Below are positions 8,601 through 13,701 of a stretch of 27,012 nucleotides of DNA, piece by piece. The position numbers and the translations under genes are program-made. The notes under the pieces are model-generated. The model was not told where the DNA came from and made no database searches. It was given only the letters and a program-made list of their open reading frames with translations. This stretch comes from Candidatus Sungiibacteriota bacterium. Lineage in GTDB: Bacteria; Patescibacteria; Paceibacteria; Sungbacterales; SURF-37. The number at the start of each line of letters is the position of its first letter. The stretch's first letter is position 1. The stretch covers positions 1 through 27,012 of the forward strand of contig JACPMF010000005.1 in NCBI GenBank assembly GCA_016186145.1, read 5' to 3'.

Positions 8601-9344
8601 AAGGGTAAGGCGGTCATTTCCGAAATTGACGGAACCGTTATTGAAATTGAGGATGTGAATCACGAAAAAATCATTAAAATTGCGGGAGAGCCGGATGCAG
8701 CGCCGCGTATCGCCAGAAGGATTGGCAAGCTCCGAAAGCTTATTGGAAAGCAAAAGCGCGAGCTCGCGGACGATGGAGTGCGCGAATTTCATATTCCGCC
8801 CTCTGTCGGCATTTTTGTCGAGCTTGGGAGCAAGGTAAAGAAAGGGGATCTTTTATCGGAGGGACATGCCGATTTGAAAGAACTTTTCCGGATCGCCGGG
8901 AAAACATTCACCCAGCGCTATATTATAAAAGAGGTTCAGAAAATTTATTCCTTGCAGGGAGCGCCGATTCATGATAAACATACGGAAGTCATTGTGCGGC
9001 AGATGTTTTCGAGGGTGAAGATCAAAAACGGCGGTGATACCACGTTTACACCCGGAGAAGTCATTGATAAGCTGCAATTTCATCGCGAAAATCGGAGGAT
9101 CGAAAAACTTGGGCAGCGCCCCGCGACTGCTTATCAGATATTGCTCGGCATAACACGGGTTGCGCTTTCGACATCGAGTTTTCTTTCCGCGGCTTCGTTC
9201 CAGGAAACCGCTCGCGTCCTTATCAACGCGGCGGTAGAAGGAAAGAGAGATCCGTTGCGAGGATTGAAGGAGAATGTGATTATTGGGAGATTGATACCGG
9301 CAGGCACGGGATTAAAGGGCTTGGCCCATGAGCGCAAGCCATAG
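5685..9344 (+). CDS. rpoC: DNA-directed RNA polymerase subunit beta'
   Basis: The 1219-aa beta' subunit has all catalytic elements. An N-terminal zinc site uses C62, C64, C77 and C80. The Mg-binding NADFDGD motif is at residues 494-500 with D496, D498 and D500. A second zinc site uses C826, C898, C905 and C908. The trigger-loop region GEPGTQLTMRTFHTGGV is complete. Long insertions of proteobacterial beta' are missing, as expected for a compact CPR enzyme. The start at 5685 gives MESTKSQDFNGITIQLASPE and has no visible Shine-Dalgarno site. The last ten codons (from L-K-G-L-A-H to the TAG at 9342-9344) lie within a 73-bp repeat unit that recurs outside any gene at 10569-10641, so the native C-terminus has probably been replaced by element sequence. 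Confidence 0.98.
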   Translation: MESTKSQDFNGITIQLASPEDILEWSKGEITKPETINYRTAKPEKDGLFDERIFGPTKDYECYCGKYRRVRYKGIICDKCGVEVTRAVVRRERMGHIKLAAAVSHIWFLRGVPSKIGLLLDLSVADLERVIYFAGYVITKVNDDAKDKVLEAIEKEFRVKTNKAEKAEVEKLKTAKETAKEELRSITPLKVLSEVEYHRLSLKYGDVFEADIGAEALRRLLERMDLRETVKKLDDELKESLPAQQRKILKRLKVINGMIRAGVRPEWMFLTVLPVIPPDLRPVVALDGGRYATSDLNDLYRRVINRNNRLKRLYELKAPEVITRNEKRMLQEAVDALIDNSVRRGQAPAAAQAQRRPLKSLADMLKGKQGRFRQNLLGKRVDYSGRSVIVVGPHLKLHQCGLPKEMALELFKPFVLRKIIDRELAHNIRGAGRLLEERPPEVWALLEEVIAEEERFVLLNRAPTLHRLGIQAFQPVLIEGFAIQIHPMVCPPFNADFDGDQMAVHLPLTDEAQREARELMLAPANLLKPATGEPIIMADKDMVLGVYWATFIEKGLKGEGKIFPDPESAVFAESIDEIDLRAGVTVRLSPREGEKPALVPTSVGRILFNRVLPSEYPFVNKELTKKDLEEVISDIIRRYGFSRAAEILDAVKRFGFARATLSAMSWGMGDLSIPAEKPALIEEGERAVSLIQQQYLRGLLTDKERYERVVEIWRGVMEKIKDALPKTLDSMGPVYSMITSRARGSWFQIMQMSGMKGLVINPAGKTIELPVVSSYKEGLSVLEYFISTHGARKGTADTALKTAVAGYLTRRLVDVSQDITIVEEDCRTKNGIPVWREDSVEVGRPLQHRLYSRFMAEDAKDKNGAVVAKKGEFIDRERALLLANADVDVVWVRSPITCRNLRGLCQKCYGLDLGRNELVKAGEAVGIVAAQSIGEPGTQLTMRTFHTGGVAGGGDITTGLPRVEEIFEVRPPKGKAVISEIDGTVIEIEDVNHEKIIKIAGEPDAAPRIARRIGKLRKLIGKQKRELADDGVREFHIPPSVGIFVELGSKVKKGDLLSEGHADLKELFRIAGKTFTQRYIIKEVQKIYSLQGAPIHDKHTEVIVRQMFSRVKIKNGGDTTFTPGEVIDKLQFHRENRRIEKLGQRPATAYQILLGITRVALSTSSFLSAASFQETARVLINAAVEGKRDPLRGLKENVIIGRLIPAGTGLKGLAHERKP

Positions 9345-9733
9345 GCGATGCGCGAGTGGCTGCCAAACCTTTACCCTGTTAAATAACTTTAAATTTTCTA
9401 TCCCAGTCATGTTTTTCTATGTTTACGTTTTAAGATCGTCAAAGGATTTCAAACTCTATACCGGATATACAGAAAATTTAAAGTTAAGATTTGAGGCGCA
9501 TGATAAAGGATATGTGCCATCAACAAATAAACGAAGACCGCTTAAACTTATTTACTACGAGGCCTGTCTGAGTAGGAAGGATGCTATGCATAGGGAAAAA
9601 TACCTAAAGACATACCTTGGCAAGATGTTTTTGAAGAACCGCCTCAAATCTTATTTAACAGGGTGCTGAATTTTGTAGCGAAATTTTGTTCGCAAAACAA
9701 GTTTCGTTCCAAAATTTCGACAAAATTCGCATG
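9312..9733 (+). mobile_element. Family 2 palindromic element, copy A, carrying a GIY-YIG gene between rpoC and rpsP
   Basis: The order is: (i) a 73-bp unit, 9312-9384, 71/73 identical to 10569-10641, able to fold into a long imperfect hairpin (AAAGG/CCTTT, TTGGC/GCCAA, CCAT/GTGG, GCGC/GCGC, with opposed GA/GA bases); (ii) a perfect 12-bp inverted repeat ACCCTGTTAAAT (9373-9384) / ATTTAACAGGGT (9653-9664) around the GIY-YIG gene; (iii) a 3' hairpin GAATTTTGT (9668-9676) / ACAAAATTC (9720-9728) with inner CGAAATTTTG (9679-9688) / CAAAATTTCG (9710-9719). The element contributes the end of rpoC and runs up to the rpsP start codon. No transposase is visible. Confidence 0.8.
9409..9669 (+). CDS. 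Small GIY-YIG nuclease family protein (in the rpoC-rpsP gap)
   Basis: This 86-aa protein is a stand-alone GIY-YIG domain: YVYVLRSS near residue 4, YTGYTENLKLRFEAH near 17-31 with the conserved Arg, and YYEACLSRKDAMHREKYLKT near 53-72 with the conserved acidic residues. The chosen ATG at 9409 gives the canonical MFFYVYVLRSS start; a longer frame from 9328 is only repeat sequence. The 3' end (Y-L-T-G-C) is encoded by the right inverted repeat, as in the GIY-YIG gene at 716-976. It lies in a transcribed region between rpoC and rpsP, so it is probably made along with the operon. Whether it mobilises its element is unknown. Confidence 0.9.
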   Translation: MFFYVYVLRSSKDFKLYTGYTENLKLRFEAHDKGYVPSTNKRRPLKLIYYEACLSRKDAMHREKYLKTYLGKMFLKNRLKSYLTGC

Positions 9734-10030
9734 TTAATGATACGTTTCCAAAGAGTAGGCAGAACAAATGATCCGGCTTTTCGGATTGTGCTGACGGAAA
9801 AGCGTTCCAAGCCGAAATCCGGCGAGATTGAAATTTTGGGGAATTTTTATCCAAAGACAAGGGCGGTAAACATGAATGCCGTCAGAATTCTCCACTGGCT
9901 TTCTAAGGGGGCGCAAGCGTCGCCGCGTGTTCATAATCTTTTGATAACGCATAAAATCATTACCGGAACGAAAATAAACGTAGTAAAGGCGAAAAAGCAG
10001 ACTAAAGAAGCGGTGGGCGCGACGACGTGA
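9731..10030 (+). CDS. rpsP: 30S ribosomal protein S16
   Basis: This 99-aa protein fits S16: MLMIRFQRVGRTNDPAFRIV, then EKRSKPKSGEIEILGNFYP, and the helix VRILHWLSKGAQASPRVHNLL. S16 binds 16S rRNA and helps assemble the small subunit. The start at 9731 is chosen because it gives the usual ML(x)IR beginning; an upstream in-frame ATG at 9686 would translate the element hairpin. The chosen ATG is the last part of the family 2 element end (CGCATG), so the element may have shaped the translation start. rpsP normally pairs with khpA and trmD, which follow here, but with a promoter and repeat elements between them. Confidence 0.95.
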   Translation: MLMIRFQRVGRTNDPAFRIVLTEKRSKPKSGEIEILGNFYPKTRAVNMNAVRILHWLSKGAQASPRVHNLLITHKIITGTKINVVKAKKQTKEAVGATT

Positions 10031-10047
10031 GTTAAATCCATTGCCTG

Positions 10048-10077
10048 TTGACATTTTACTATTGCGTATGCTATAAT
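10048..10077 (+). promoter_or_regulatory. Promoter for khpA
   Basis: TTGACA at 10048-10053 and TATAAT at 10072-10077 are spaced by 18 bp, with predicted start near 10084. It lies directly after rpsP and gives khpA a transcript of its own. Confidence 0.8.
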
Positions 10078-10113
10078 GAGTTTATAAGGCAGTGCAGGTC
10101 GAGCTGCTATGCT

Positions 10114-10143
10114 GGTAACCGGTTATTTGGTTAACCGGTTGCC
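10114..10143 (+). promoter_or_regulatory. 12-bp stem-loop in the khpA 5' leader
   Basis: GGTAACCGGTTA (10114-10125) pairs with TAACCGGTTGCC (10132-10143) across a 6-base loop, all 12 positions paired with one U-G. It lies about 30 bases into the predicted transcript. A related ACCGGT..ACTGGT hairpin is at the start of the rpoB leader (about 1314-1329). A role as a protein-binding leader is possible but unproven. Confidence 0.55.
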
Positions 10144-10177
10144 GGGAAAACGAATATAACCTGAAAAGATTAAGGAT

Positions 10178-10507
10178 ATGGCGAAAGAAAGACACGGCGA
10201 TCAAGAATTCCTTGAATATCTTATCAAGTCGCTCGTGGATAACCCCGACAAAGTCGAGGTTGACCGCAAGGTTGATGAGATGGGCGTTTTGCTCACGCTT
10301 AAGGTTGCACCCGAAGACATGGGTAAAATCATTGGGCGGTCGGGCAATACAGCCAAAGCAGTTCGATCGCTTCTCCGCATCGTTGGCATTAAGAATAACG
10401 CCCGCGTGAATCTCAAGATTGAGGAGCCGGAAGGAGGTATGAGAGGAGGACGGCCGCACGCAGACGCTTCCTCGGTCGACGATGTTGTTGGCGATTTGAG
10501 TTTATAA
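10178..10507 (+). CDS. khpA: KH-domain RNA-binding protein (KhpA/UPF0109 family)
   Basis: The 109-aa protein contains one KH domain: LVDNPDKVEVDR, then VAPEDMGKIIGRSGNTAKAV with the GxxG loop as G53-R-S-G56, then LLRIVGIKNNARVNLKIEE. KhpA-type proteins bind RNA, often as heterodimers with a Jag/KhpB protein, and influence cell shape and translation. The C-terminal glycine- and charge-rich tail (about residues 87-109) extends the usual 75-80 aa form. The rpsP-khpA-trmD order is a conserved bacterial cluster. It has its own promoter and an intrinsic terminator at 10533-10566. Confidence 0.93.
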   Translation: MAKERHGDQEFLEYLIKSLVDNPDKVEVDRKVDEMGVLLTLKVAPEDMGKIIGRSGNTAKAVRSLLRIVGIKNNARVNLKIEEPEGGMRGGRPHADASSVDDVVGDLSL

Positions 10508-10532
10508 GAGAATCAAATTATTTTATCTCTTC

Positions 10533-10568
10533 AAAAACCGTGCTATCATTTGATGGCGCGGTTTTTGG
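10533..10568 (+). terminator. Rho-independent terminator after khpA
   Basis: AAAAACCGTGC (10533-10543) pairs with GCGCGGTTTTT (10556-10566) over 11 positions with one G-T pair, ending in five T. It separates khpA from the family 2 repeat copy B, which begins at 10569. Confidence 0.8.
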
Positions 10569-10761
10569 TTAAAGGGCTTGGCCCACGAGCGCAAGCCGTA
10601 GGCGATGCGCGAGTGGCTGCCAAACCTTTACCCTGTTAAATCCTCTGCCCAATAAAATCGATGAGGTTATTGGGCAGAGGAATTTCGCCGGAGGCGAAAT
10701 TATTTAACAGGGTGCTGAATTTTATAATTATTCGCTGGCGCTCATAAATAAAATTCGCATG
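10569..10761 (+). repeat. Family 2 palindromic element, copy B, without ORF
   Basis: This is the same architecture as copy A but with no gene. It has the 73-bp hairpin unit (10569-10641), the 12-bp inverted repeat ACCCTGTTAAAT (10630-10641) / ATTTAACAGGGT (10702-10713), and the 3' hairpin GAATTTTAT (10717-10725) / ATAAAATTC (10748-10756), then CGCATG. The loop holds two other hairpins: a 13-bp stem at 10642-10680 and AATTTCGCC / GGCGAAATT at about 10681-10701. The 3' stem differs from copy A by a compensated pair (G-C in A, A-T in B), so the structure itself appears conserved. Confidence 0.8.
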
Positions 10762-10866
10762 CGTTTTGATATTATTATCCCGATTTCTCAAAATTCTGAA
10801 GAATTTTAGAGAAATCGAGGACCCTCGATTTTGTAACTACGGTTTACACCGTAGACAAAATCGGGG
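10759..10866 (+). other. Decayed duplicate of the trmD 5' end followed by two strong hairpins
   Basis: ATG at 10759 begins M-R-F-D-I-I-I-P-I, closely like the true TrmD start M-K-F-D-I-I-T-I-F at 10879, then stops after 16 codons. Two hairpins follow: CGATTTCTC (10781-10789) / GAGAAATCG (10809-10817) with inner AAAATTC/GAATTTT, and CGATTTTGT (10826-10834) / ACAAAATCG (10855-10863) with inner CTACGG/CCGTAG. One reading is that an insertion displaced the old start of trmD. The gap 10508-10878 contains no other gene. Confidence 0.5.
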
Positions 10867-10878
10867 CAATTTTCCCTG

Positions 10879-11595
10879 ATGAAGTTTGATATAATAACAA
10901 TTTTCCCCGAGGCATTTACTTCCTATCTTAATACTTCAATCCTAAAACGAGCTCAAGAAAAGCGCCTGATTGATATTCATATCCATAACCTTCGGAATTT
11001 TGCCGGCGATGAGCGAAGAACTGTTGATGGAAGGCCATATGGCGGGGGACCGGGGATGGTGCTCAAGATTGAACCAATCGCGCGCGCGATTGGTTCAATC
11101 TTGAGAAACTCTAAACCCGAAATCCTAAACTCTAAACAAATCCAAAATACGAAATTAAAAAAGCGGACAAAAATAATATTATTTTCAGCGGCAGGTAAGC
11201 AGTTTGACCAGAAAATGGCGCGTGATTTATCTAAAAATTATGACCGAATCGTAATGATTGCCGGTCATTATGAAGGAATTGACGAACGTATCAAAAAAAT
11301 AATTTCGGATTTCGGATTTCGGATTTCGGATTTATCCGTTGGTCCTTATGTTCTCACGGGCGGGGAGCTGCCGGTAATGGTTGTTGTTGATGCGACGAGC
11401 CGCCATGTAGCCGGCGTTTTGGGAAAAGAACAATCTCTTGAAGAAAATCGTCTGGGGATCGGCGTTCCCGCTTATACGCGGCCGGAAAATTTTATATGGC
11501 GAAGGAAAAATTACCGCGTCCCGAAAGTTCTGCTTTCCGGAGACCATGCGAAAATTGCAGTATGGCGAAGAAAACACAAGCGCCAATCGGACTAA
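10879..11595 (+). CDS. trmD: tRNA (guanine-37-N1)-methyltransferase
   Basis: TrmD methylates G37 of tRNAs with SAM and prevents +1 frameshifting. The 238-aa protein has the SPOUT trefoil-knot signatures GGGPGMVLK (about residues 54-62), GHYEGIDERI (from residue 129) and SVGPYVLTGGELPVMVV with the following DATSRHVAGVLG. The C-terminal helix segment (NYRVPKVLLSGDHAKIAVWRR) is complete. Two in-frame insertions of repetitive DNA are present: a perfect 44-bp palindrome (11062-11105) followed by an array to about 11162, encoding I-G-S-I-L-R-N-S-K-P-E-I-L-N-S-K-Q, and a 7-nt array at 11304-11336 encoding S-D-F-G-F-R-I-S-D-L. Both lie next to, not in, the knot motifs, so the enzyme is probably active. 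Confidence 0.95.
   Translation: MKFDIITIFPEAFTSYLNTSILKRAQEKRLIDIHIHNLRNFAGDERRTVDGRPYGGGPGMVLKIEPIARAIGSILRNSKPEILNSKQIQNTKLKKRTKIILFSAAGKQFDQKMARDLSKNYDRIVMIAGHYEGIDERIKKIISDFGFRISDLSVGPYVLTGGELPVMVVVDATSRHVAGVLGKEQSLEENRLGIGVPAYTRPENFIWRRKNYRVPKVLLSGDHAKIAVWRRKHKRQSD
11062..11162 (+). repeat. Perfect 44-bp palindrome plus 7-nt array inside trmD
   Basis: Bases 11062-11105 are an exact 44-bp palindrome with no loop, centred between 11083 and 11084 in a run of CG. The left half encodes the conserved L-K-I-E-P-I-A-R; the right half is its inverted copy. An AAACTCT / AATCCTA-type heptamer array follows at once to about 11162. Confidence 0.9.
11304..11336 (+). repeat. Tandem ATTTCGG array in trmD
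   Basis: About four tandem copies of the 7-nt unit ATTTCGG lie in frame and end in CGGATTTATCCG, itself an imperfect palindrome. A change of one unit would shift the frame, so only multiples of three units are neutral for reading frame. Confidence 0.85.
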
Positions 11596-11668
11596 TTAGA
11601 CATTCGTCAGTTCACATGCTACTGTCTGGTAGTAGTAGCTCTTTGATTCTAAAAATGGGGAGGAAGGC

Positions 11669-12277
11669 ATGGCTCCTCGGGGGTTTTCTCTCGCGATCGC
11701 CGTTTTTCTTTTTATCTCATTTTCAGCGAGTGGTGCCGTCGCCGACACCCTTAGTCCGGGAGCAGTGATTCAGGAAGCGGCAAGCAAGATAAAAATTGTC
11801 TTGAATAATTCAAGGCTTAGTCCGGCCGAAAAACGCGCAGTTATTCGGAAAACTGTATTGCCGCATCTCGATGTGGCGCGAATGGCGGAACTTGTTTTAG
11901 GAACGCATTTGAAAAACAATCGCAGCCGAATGCCTGAGTTCATTCCTCTTTTTACGGGACTTCTTGAGCGCGCTTACCTGAATCTTGCCTTGCTTGAGAG
12001 GGTTACGGGGATAGATGTAATCGTTCTTTCAGAAAAAATAGATGGCGACTATGCTGAAGTTCGCACTGTGTTGACGGCAAAGAATGAAAGCATTGATGTT
12101 ACGTACCGGCTGCAGAAAAAAGGAGACCGTTGGCTGGTTTATGACATTCTTGTAAAAAATTTGAGTCTGATTGCCAACTATCGCGCTCAGTTCAACTATG
12201 TGATTGCCATTTCTTCATTTGATCATCTGCTTCAACGGATGCGTGTAAAGTTAGGAGAACCGGAAAATGAAAAATAG
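11669..12277 (+). CDS. MlaC/Ttg2-like secreted lipid-binding protein
   Basis: The 202-aa protein has an N-terminal signal peptide (hydrophobic residues about 8-22, then A-V-A-D) and fits the MlaC (Ttg2D, 'toluene tolerance') family: a helical N-terminal half with LDVARMAELVLG, a middle segment LLERAYLNLALLE, the strand motif DGDYAEVRTVL, and KGDRWLVYDILVKNLSLIANYR near residues 148-169, followed by FNYVI..FDHLLQRMRVK. MlaC carries phospholipids between the outer and inner membranes in diderm bacteria. No mlaA, mlaD, mlaE or mlaF is in the window, and CPR cells are generally thought to lack a proteobacterial outer membrane, so the role here is unclear. The start is well supported by an unusually strong Shine-Dalgarno run (GGGGAGGAAGG, 11657-11667), unlike its neighbours. 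Transfer from a diderm is plausible. Confidence 0.85.
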   Translation: MAPRGFSLAIAVFLFISFSASGAVADTLSPGAVIQEAASKIKIVLNNSRLSPAEKRAVIRKTVLPHLDVARMAELVLGTHLKNNRSRMPEFIPLFTGLLERAYLNLALLERVTGIDVIVLSEKIDGDYAEVRTVLTAKNESIDVTYRLQKKGDRWLVYDILVKNLSLIANYRAQFNYVIAISSFDHLLQRMRVKLGEPENEK

Positions 12278-12283
12278 GATTTT

Positions 12284-12309
12284 CGCGCAGCTCGCTGCGC
12301 GGTTTTTTA
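12284..12309 (+). terminator. Rho-independent terminator after the MlaC-like gene
   Basis: CGCGCAG (12284-12290) and CTGCGCG (12295-12301) form a 7-bp GC stem with a CTCG loop, followed by G and six T. Confidence 0.9.
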
Positions 12310-12330
12310 TTCTCGCGGACGAACATGAAT

Positions 12331-12354
12331 TACCGCGCTGCAAGCAGCGTGGTA
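12331..12354 (+). repeat. Hairpin between the terminator and the family 4 element
   Basis: TACCGCGCTGC (12331-12341) pairs with GCAGCGTGGTA (12344-12354) over 11 positions with one G-U, leaving a 2-base spacer. It could be part of the element that follows or a short independent palindrome. Confidence 0.5.
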
Positions 12355-12359
12355 TCTTA

Positions 12360-12618
12360 CCCCAGCCCCAATTTTGCTCTCGTGCCGAGTCGAAGCGCTT
12401 CGCCCATAAACGGGATGTGCCTATTCGGCACACGCACTTCGTTTTGTTTACTATAATTTTTAATCTATCTTGGTTTGTTTGTTTTATAGAGGCAAAATTG
12501 GGGCGGGGTTAATTGTTTCTATGCCGCGCTCTTCCCCGCGGTCCAGCCTTCGCAGCCGACACGACTGCTACGGCGGAGTAGGCCAAGCCGCGGGGAATTC
12601 GCGCGGAGAAACAATTAA
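12360..12618. repeat. Family 4 structured element, copy E1
   Basis: Arm A is CCCC-a-GCCCCAATTTTGC (12360-12377) pairing with GCAAAATTGGGGC-GGGG (12492-12508). Inside it are the shared motif CGAAGCGCTTCGCC plus ATAA and CGGGAT (12391-12415) and a hairpin TGTGCC / GGCACA around the loop TATTC (12416-12432). Arm B follows directly: TTAATTGTTTCT (12509-12520) / AGAAACAATTAA (12607-12618), with inner CCCCGCGG (12534-12541) / CCGCGGGG (12588-12595). The layout matches copy E2 at 15993-16185, including compensatory changes in paired positions. It fills most of the gene-free stretch 12278-12674, between convergent genes. Confidence 0.8.
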
Positions 12619-12643
12619 AAAGCCCCCGTTGTTGGTAGGGGGC
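12617..12643 (-). terminator. Terminator of the minus-strand phosphoribosyltransferase unit
   Basis: On the minus strand GCCCCC (12643-12638) pairs with GGGGGC (12627-12622), followed by five U at 12621-12617. It lies 30 bases after the stop of the gene at 12675 and abuts the end of the E1 element. Confidence 0.7.
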
Positions 12644-12674
12644 CTGTAAATTGATTGATTTATCGCGCATTGGA

Positions 12675-13130
12675 TTATTCTTTTTCCCAGGGGAAGATGA
12701 TAAAACCGCTATTTTCGGTTTTTTCGTTAAACCACCACGTCGGTTCGATTATGCTCGAGCGGTGGTAAAAGAGGGTAACTATCGGATTGCCTCTATGCGA
12801 GGCAAGTCGTTTTCCGGTATCAGCAACGTCATCGGCGACAAGAATTCTTCTATCAAGGGGGTGCGAAGACACATACTGCGTCATTTTGTGTTCGTATTTT
12901 GCTCCCCGAGTGCTGCCGCCGATAAGACTTTGAACCATTGGATCCGGCGACCCCCAGAGTATGAGCGGTATTCCCAATTGATGCGAAATTATAACCGCCA
13001 TCATAAGGCCTCCGCGCGGGAGGCCCATCACCCCGGTGAATTCAGAACGATTTGCGTTCAGTGCTGGAATTACCCGCTTCTCCATATCAGAGAGAAATTG
13101 CTCCCATGAGTAAAATGTCTTTGTCGGCAT
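12675..13130 (-). CDS. Phosphoribosyltransferase-domain protein (xanthine-guanine type-like)
   Basis: The 151-aa protein has the type I phosphoribosyltransferase signature RILVADDVADTGKRL (about residues 94-108), where the acidic pair and the following loop bind PRPP, and a upstream FTGVMGLPRGGLMMAV segment like the PPi loop (about residues 31-46). The end, WWFNEKTENSGFIIFPWE, resembles bacterial Gpt-like purine phosphoribosyltransferases. It probably salvages a purine base to its nucleotide, useful in a cell with reduced biosynthesis; the exact base is not readable from the sequence. It overlaps the upstream secreted-protein gene by one base (TGATG), which suggests translational coupling, and ends before a terminator at 12617-12643. 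Confidence 0.85.
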   Translation of the reverse strand: MPTKTFYSWEQFLSDMEKRVIPALNANRSEFTGVMGLPRGGLMMAVIISHQLGIPLILWGSPDPMVQSLIGGSTRGAKYEHKMTQYVSSHPLDRRILVADDVADTGKRLASHRGNPIVTLFYHRSSIIEPTWWFNEKTENSGFIIFPWEKE

Positions 13131-13606
13131 CAGTTTTTACACCCCGCTAGTTCATATTCCTCCGGTTGCCAGATTAAAAAGGTGCACCAACCCTTGTGCC
13201 ACCCCCTGAAAGCGCTAATTTCTATCCACCATTCAGGAAACATTGAAGCCGCTGATTTAAAGGTGCCATCCCTTGAAAAATGAATGTGGACAATTGTGTA
13301 TTTTAATTTCTTGTCGGATTCAACCACTATGACCGCGTTTGACATACAGTGTTTTGCGTCGCCTTCCTTATGTGCCGAATATTGAAGATCGTTAAATGCC
13401 GGAATGCGGACTTCGTATTTGCCGTGCGGCTTTAAATTATTGCGACCTATCTCTCTCCGAACAAATTTATGCACCGCGCTATTAAGAGTCATACGACAAA
13501 CTTCCAACTCTTCTTTGGTCCCTGTTTGTCCGTAACTTGAAGGCGGTTCTATGAGCATAAGGCTAAAGACAATGGCGTAAGCCAGAGGAACGAAAATGCT
13601 TCTCAC
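13130..13606 (-). CDS. Secreted hypothetical protein with conserved-looking cysteines
   Basis: I do not recognise this 158-aa protein. It has a signal peptide (hydrophobic residues about 5-20, then S-S-Y-G-Q) and four cysteines in the mature part (near residues 37, 87, 140 and 156), compatible with disulfides outside the membrane. The mature region is mixed alpha/beta with several Trp in EWWIEISAFRGWHKGW. The start is GTG at 13604-13606, supported by a perfect Shine-Dalgarno (TAAGGAGGT, 13611-13619). The stop overlaps the start of the phosphoribosyltransferase gene by one base. The strong Shine-Dalgarno site and lack of family resemblance could mean recent acquisition. Confidence 0.65.
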   Translation of the reverse strand: MRSIFVPLAYAIVFSLMLIEPPSSYGQTGTKEELEVCRMTLNSAVHKFVRREIGRNNLKPHGKYEVRIPAFNDLQYSAHKEGDAKHCMSNAVIVVESDKKLKYTIVHIHFSRDGTFKSAASMFPEWWIEISAFRGWHKGWCTFLIWQPEEYELAGCKN

Positions 13607-13649
13607 CGATACCTCCTTAGAAAAATTGTCAAGAAACAGTGGGGATACC

Positions 13650-13673
13650 GTAGCATATTTTACTTGATGCTAC
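13650..13673. promoter_or_regulatory. Inverted repeat between divergent genes (possible operator)
   Basis: GTAGCAT (13650-13656) and ATGCTAC (13667-13673) form a perfect 7-bp inverted repeat with a 10-bp A/T-rich spacer. It lies between the divergently transcribed secreted-protein gene (start 13606) and alr (start 13702). The size suits a dimeric repressor site or a small hairpin; no regulator is identified. Confidence 0.4.
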
Positions 13674-13701
13674 AAATAATGGTAAAAAATAAGTATACGC
13701 C

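Noticed and set aside
9328..9408. A longer N-terminus for the second GIY-YIG protein.
   Set aside because: The extra 27 residues translate the repeat unit; ATG 9409 gives the canonical start of the family.
9686..9730. A longer N-terminus for ribosomal protein S16.
   Set aside because: It would translate the element's 3' hairpin; S16 proteins begin ML-x-I-R, matching ATG 9731.
12267..12512. An 81-aa plus-strand ORF after the MlaC-like gene.
   Set aside because: It runs through a strong terminator and the family 4 structured repeat, with no protein-like signal.
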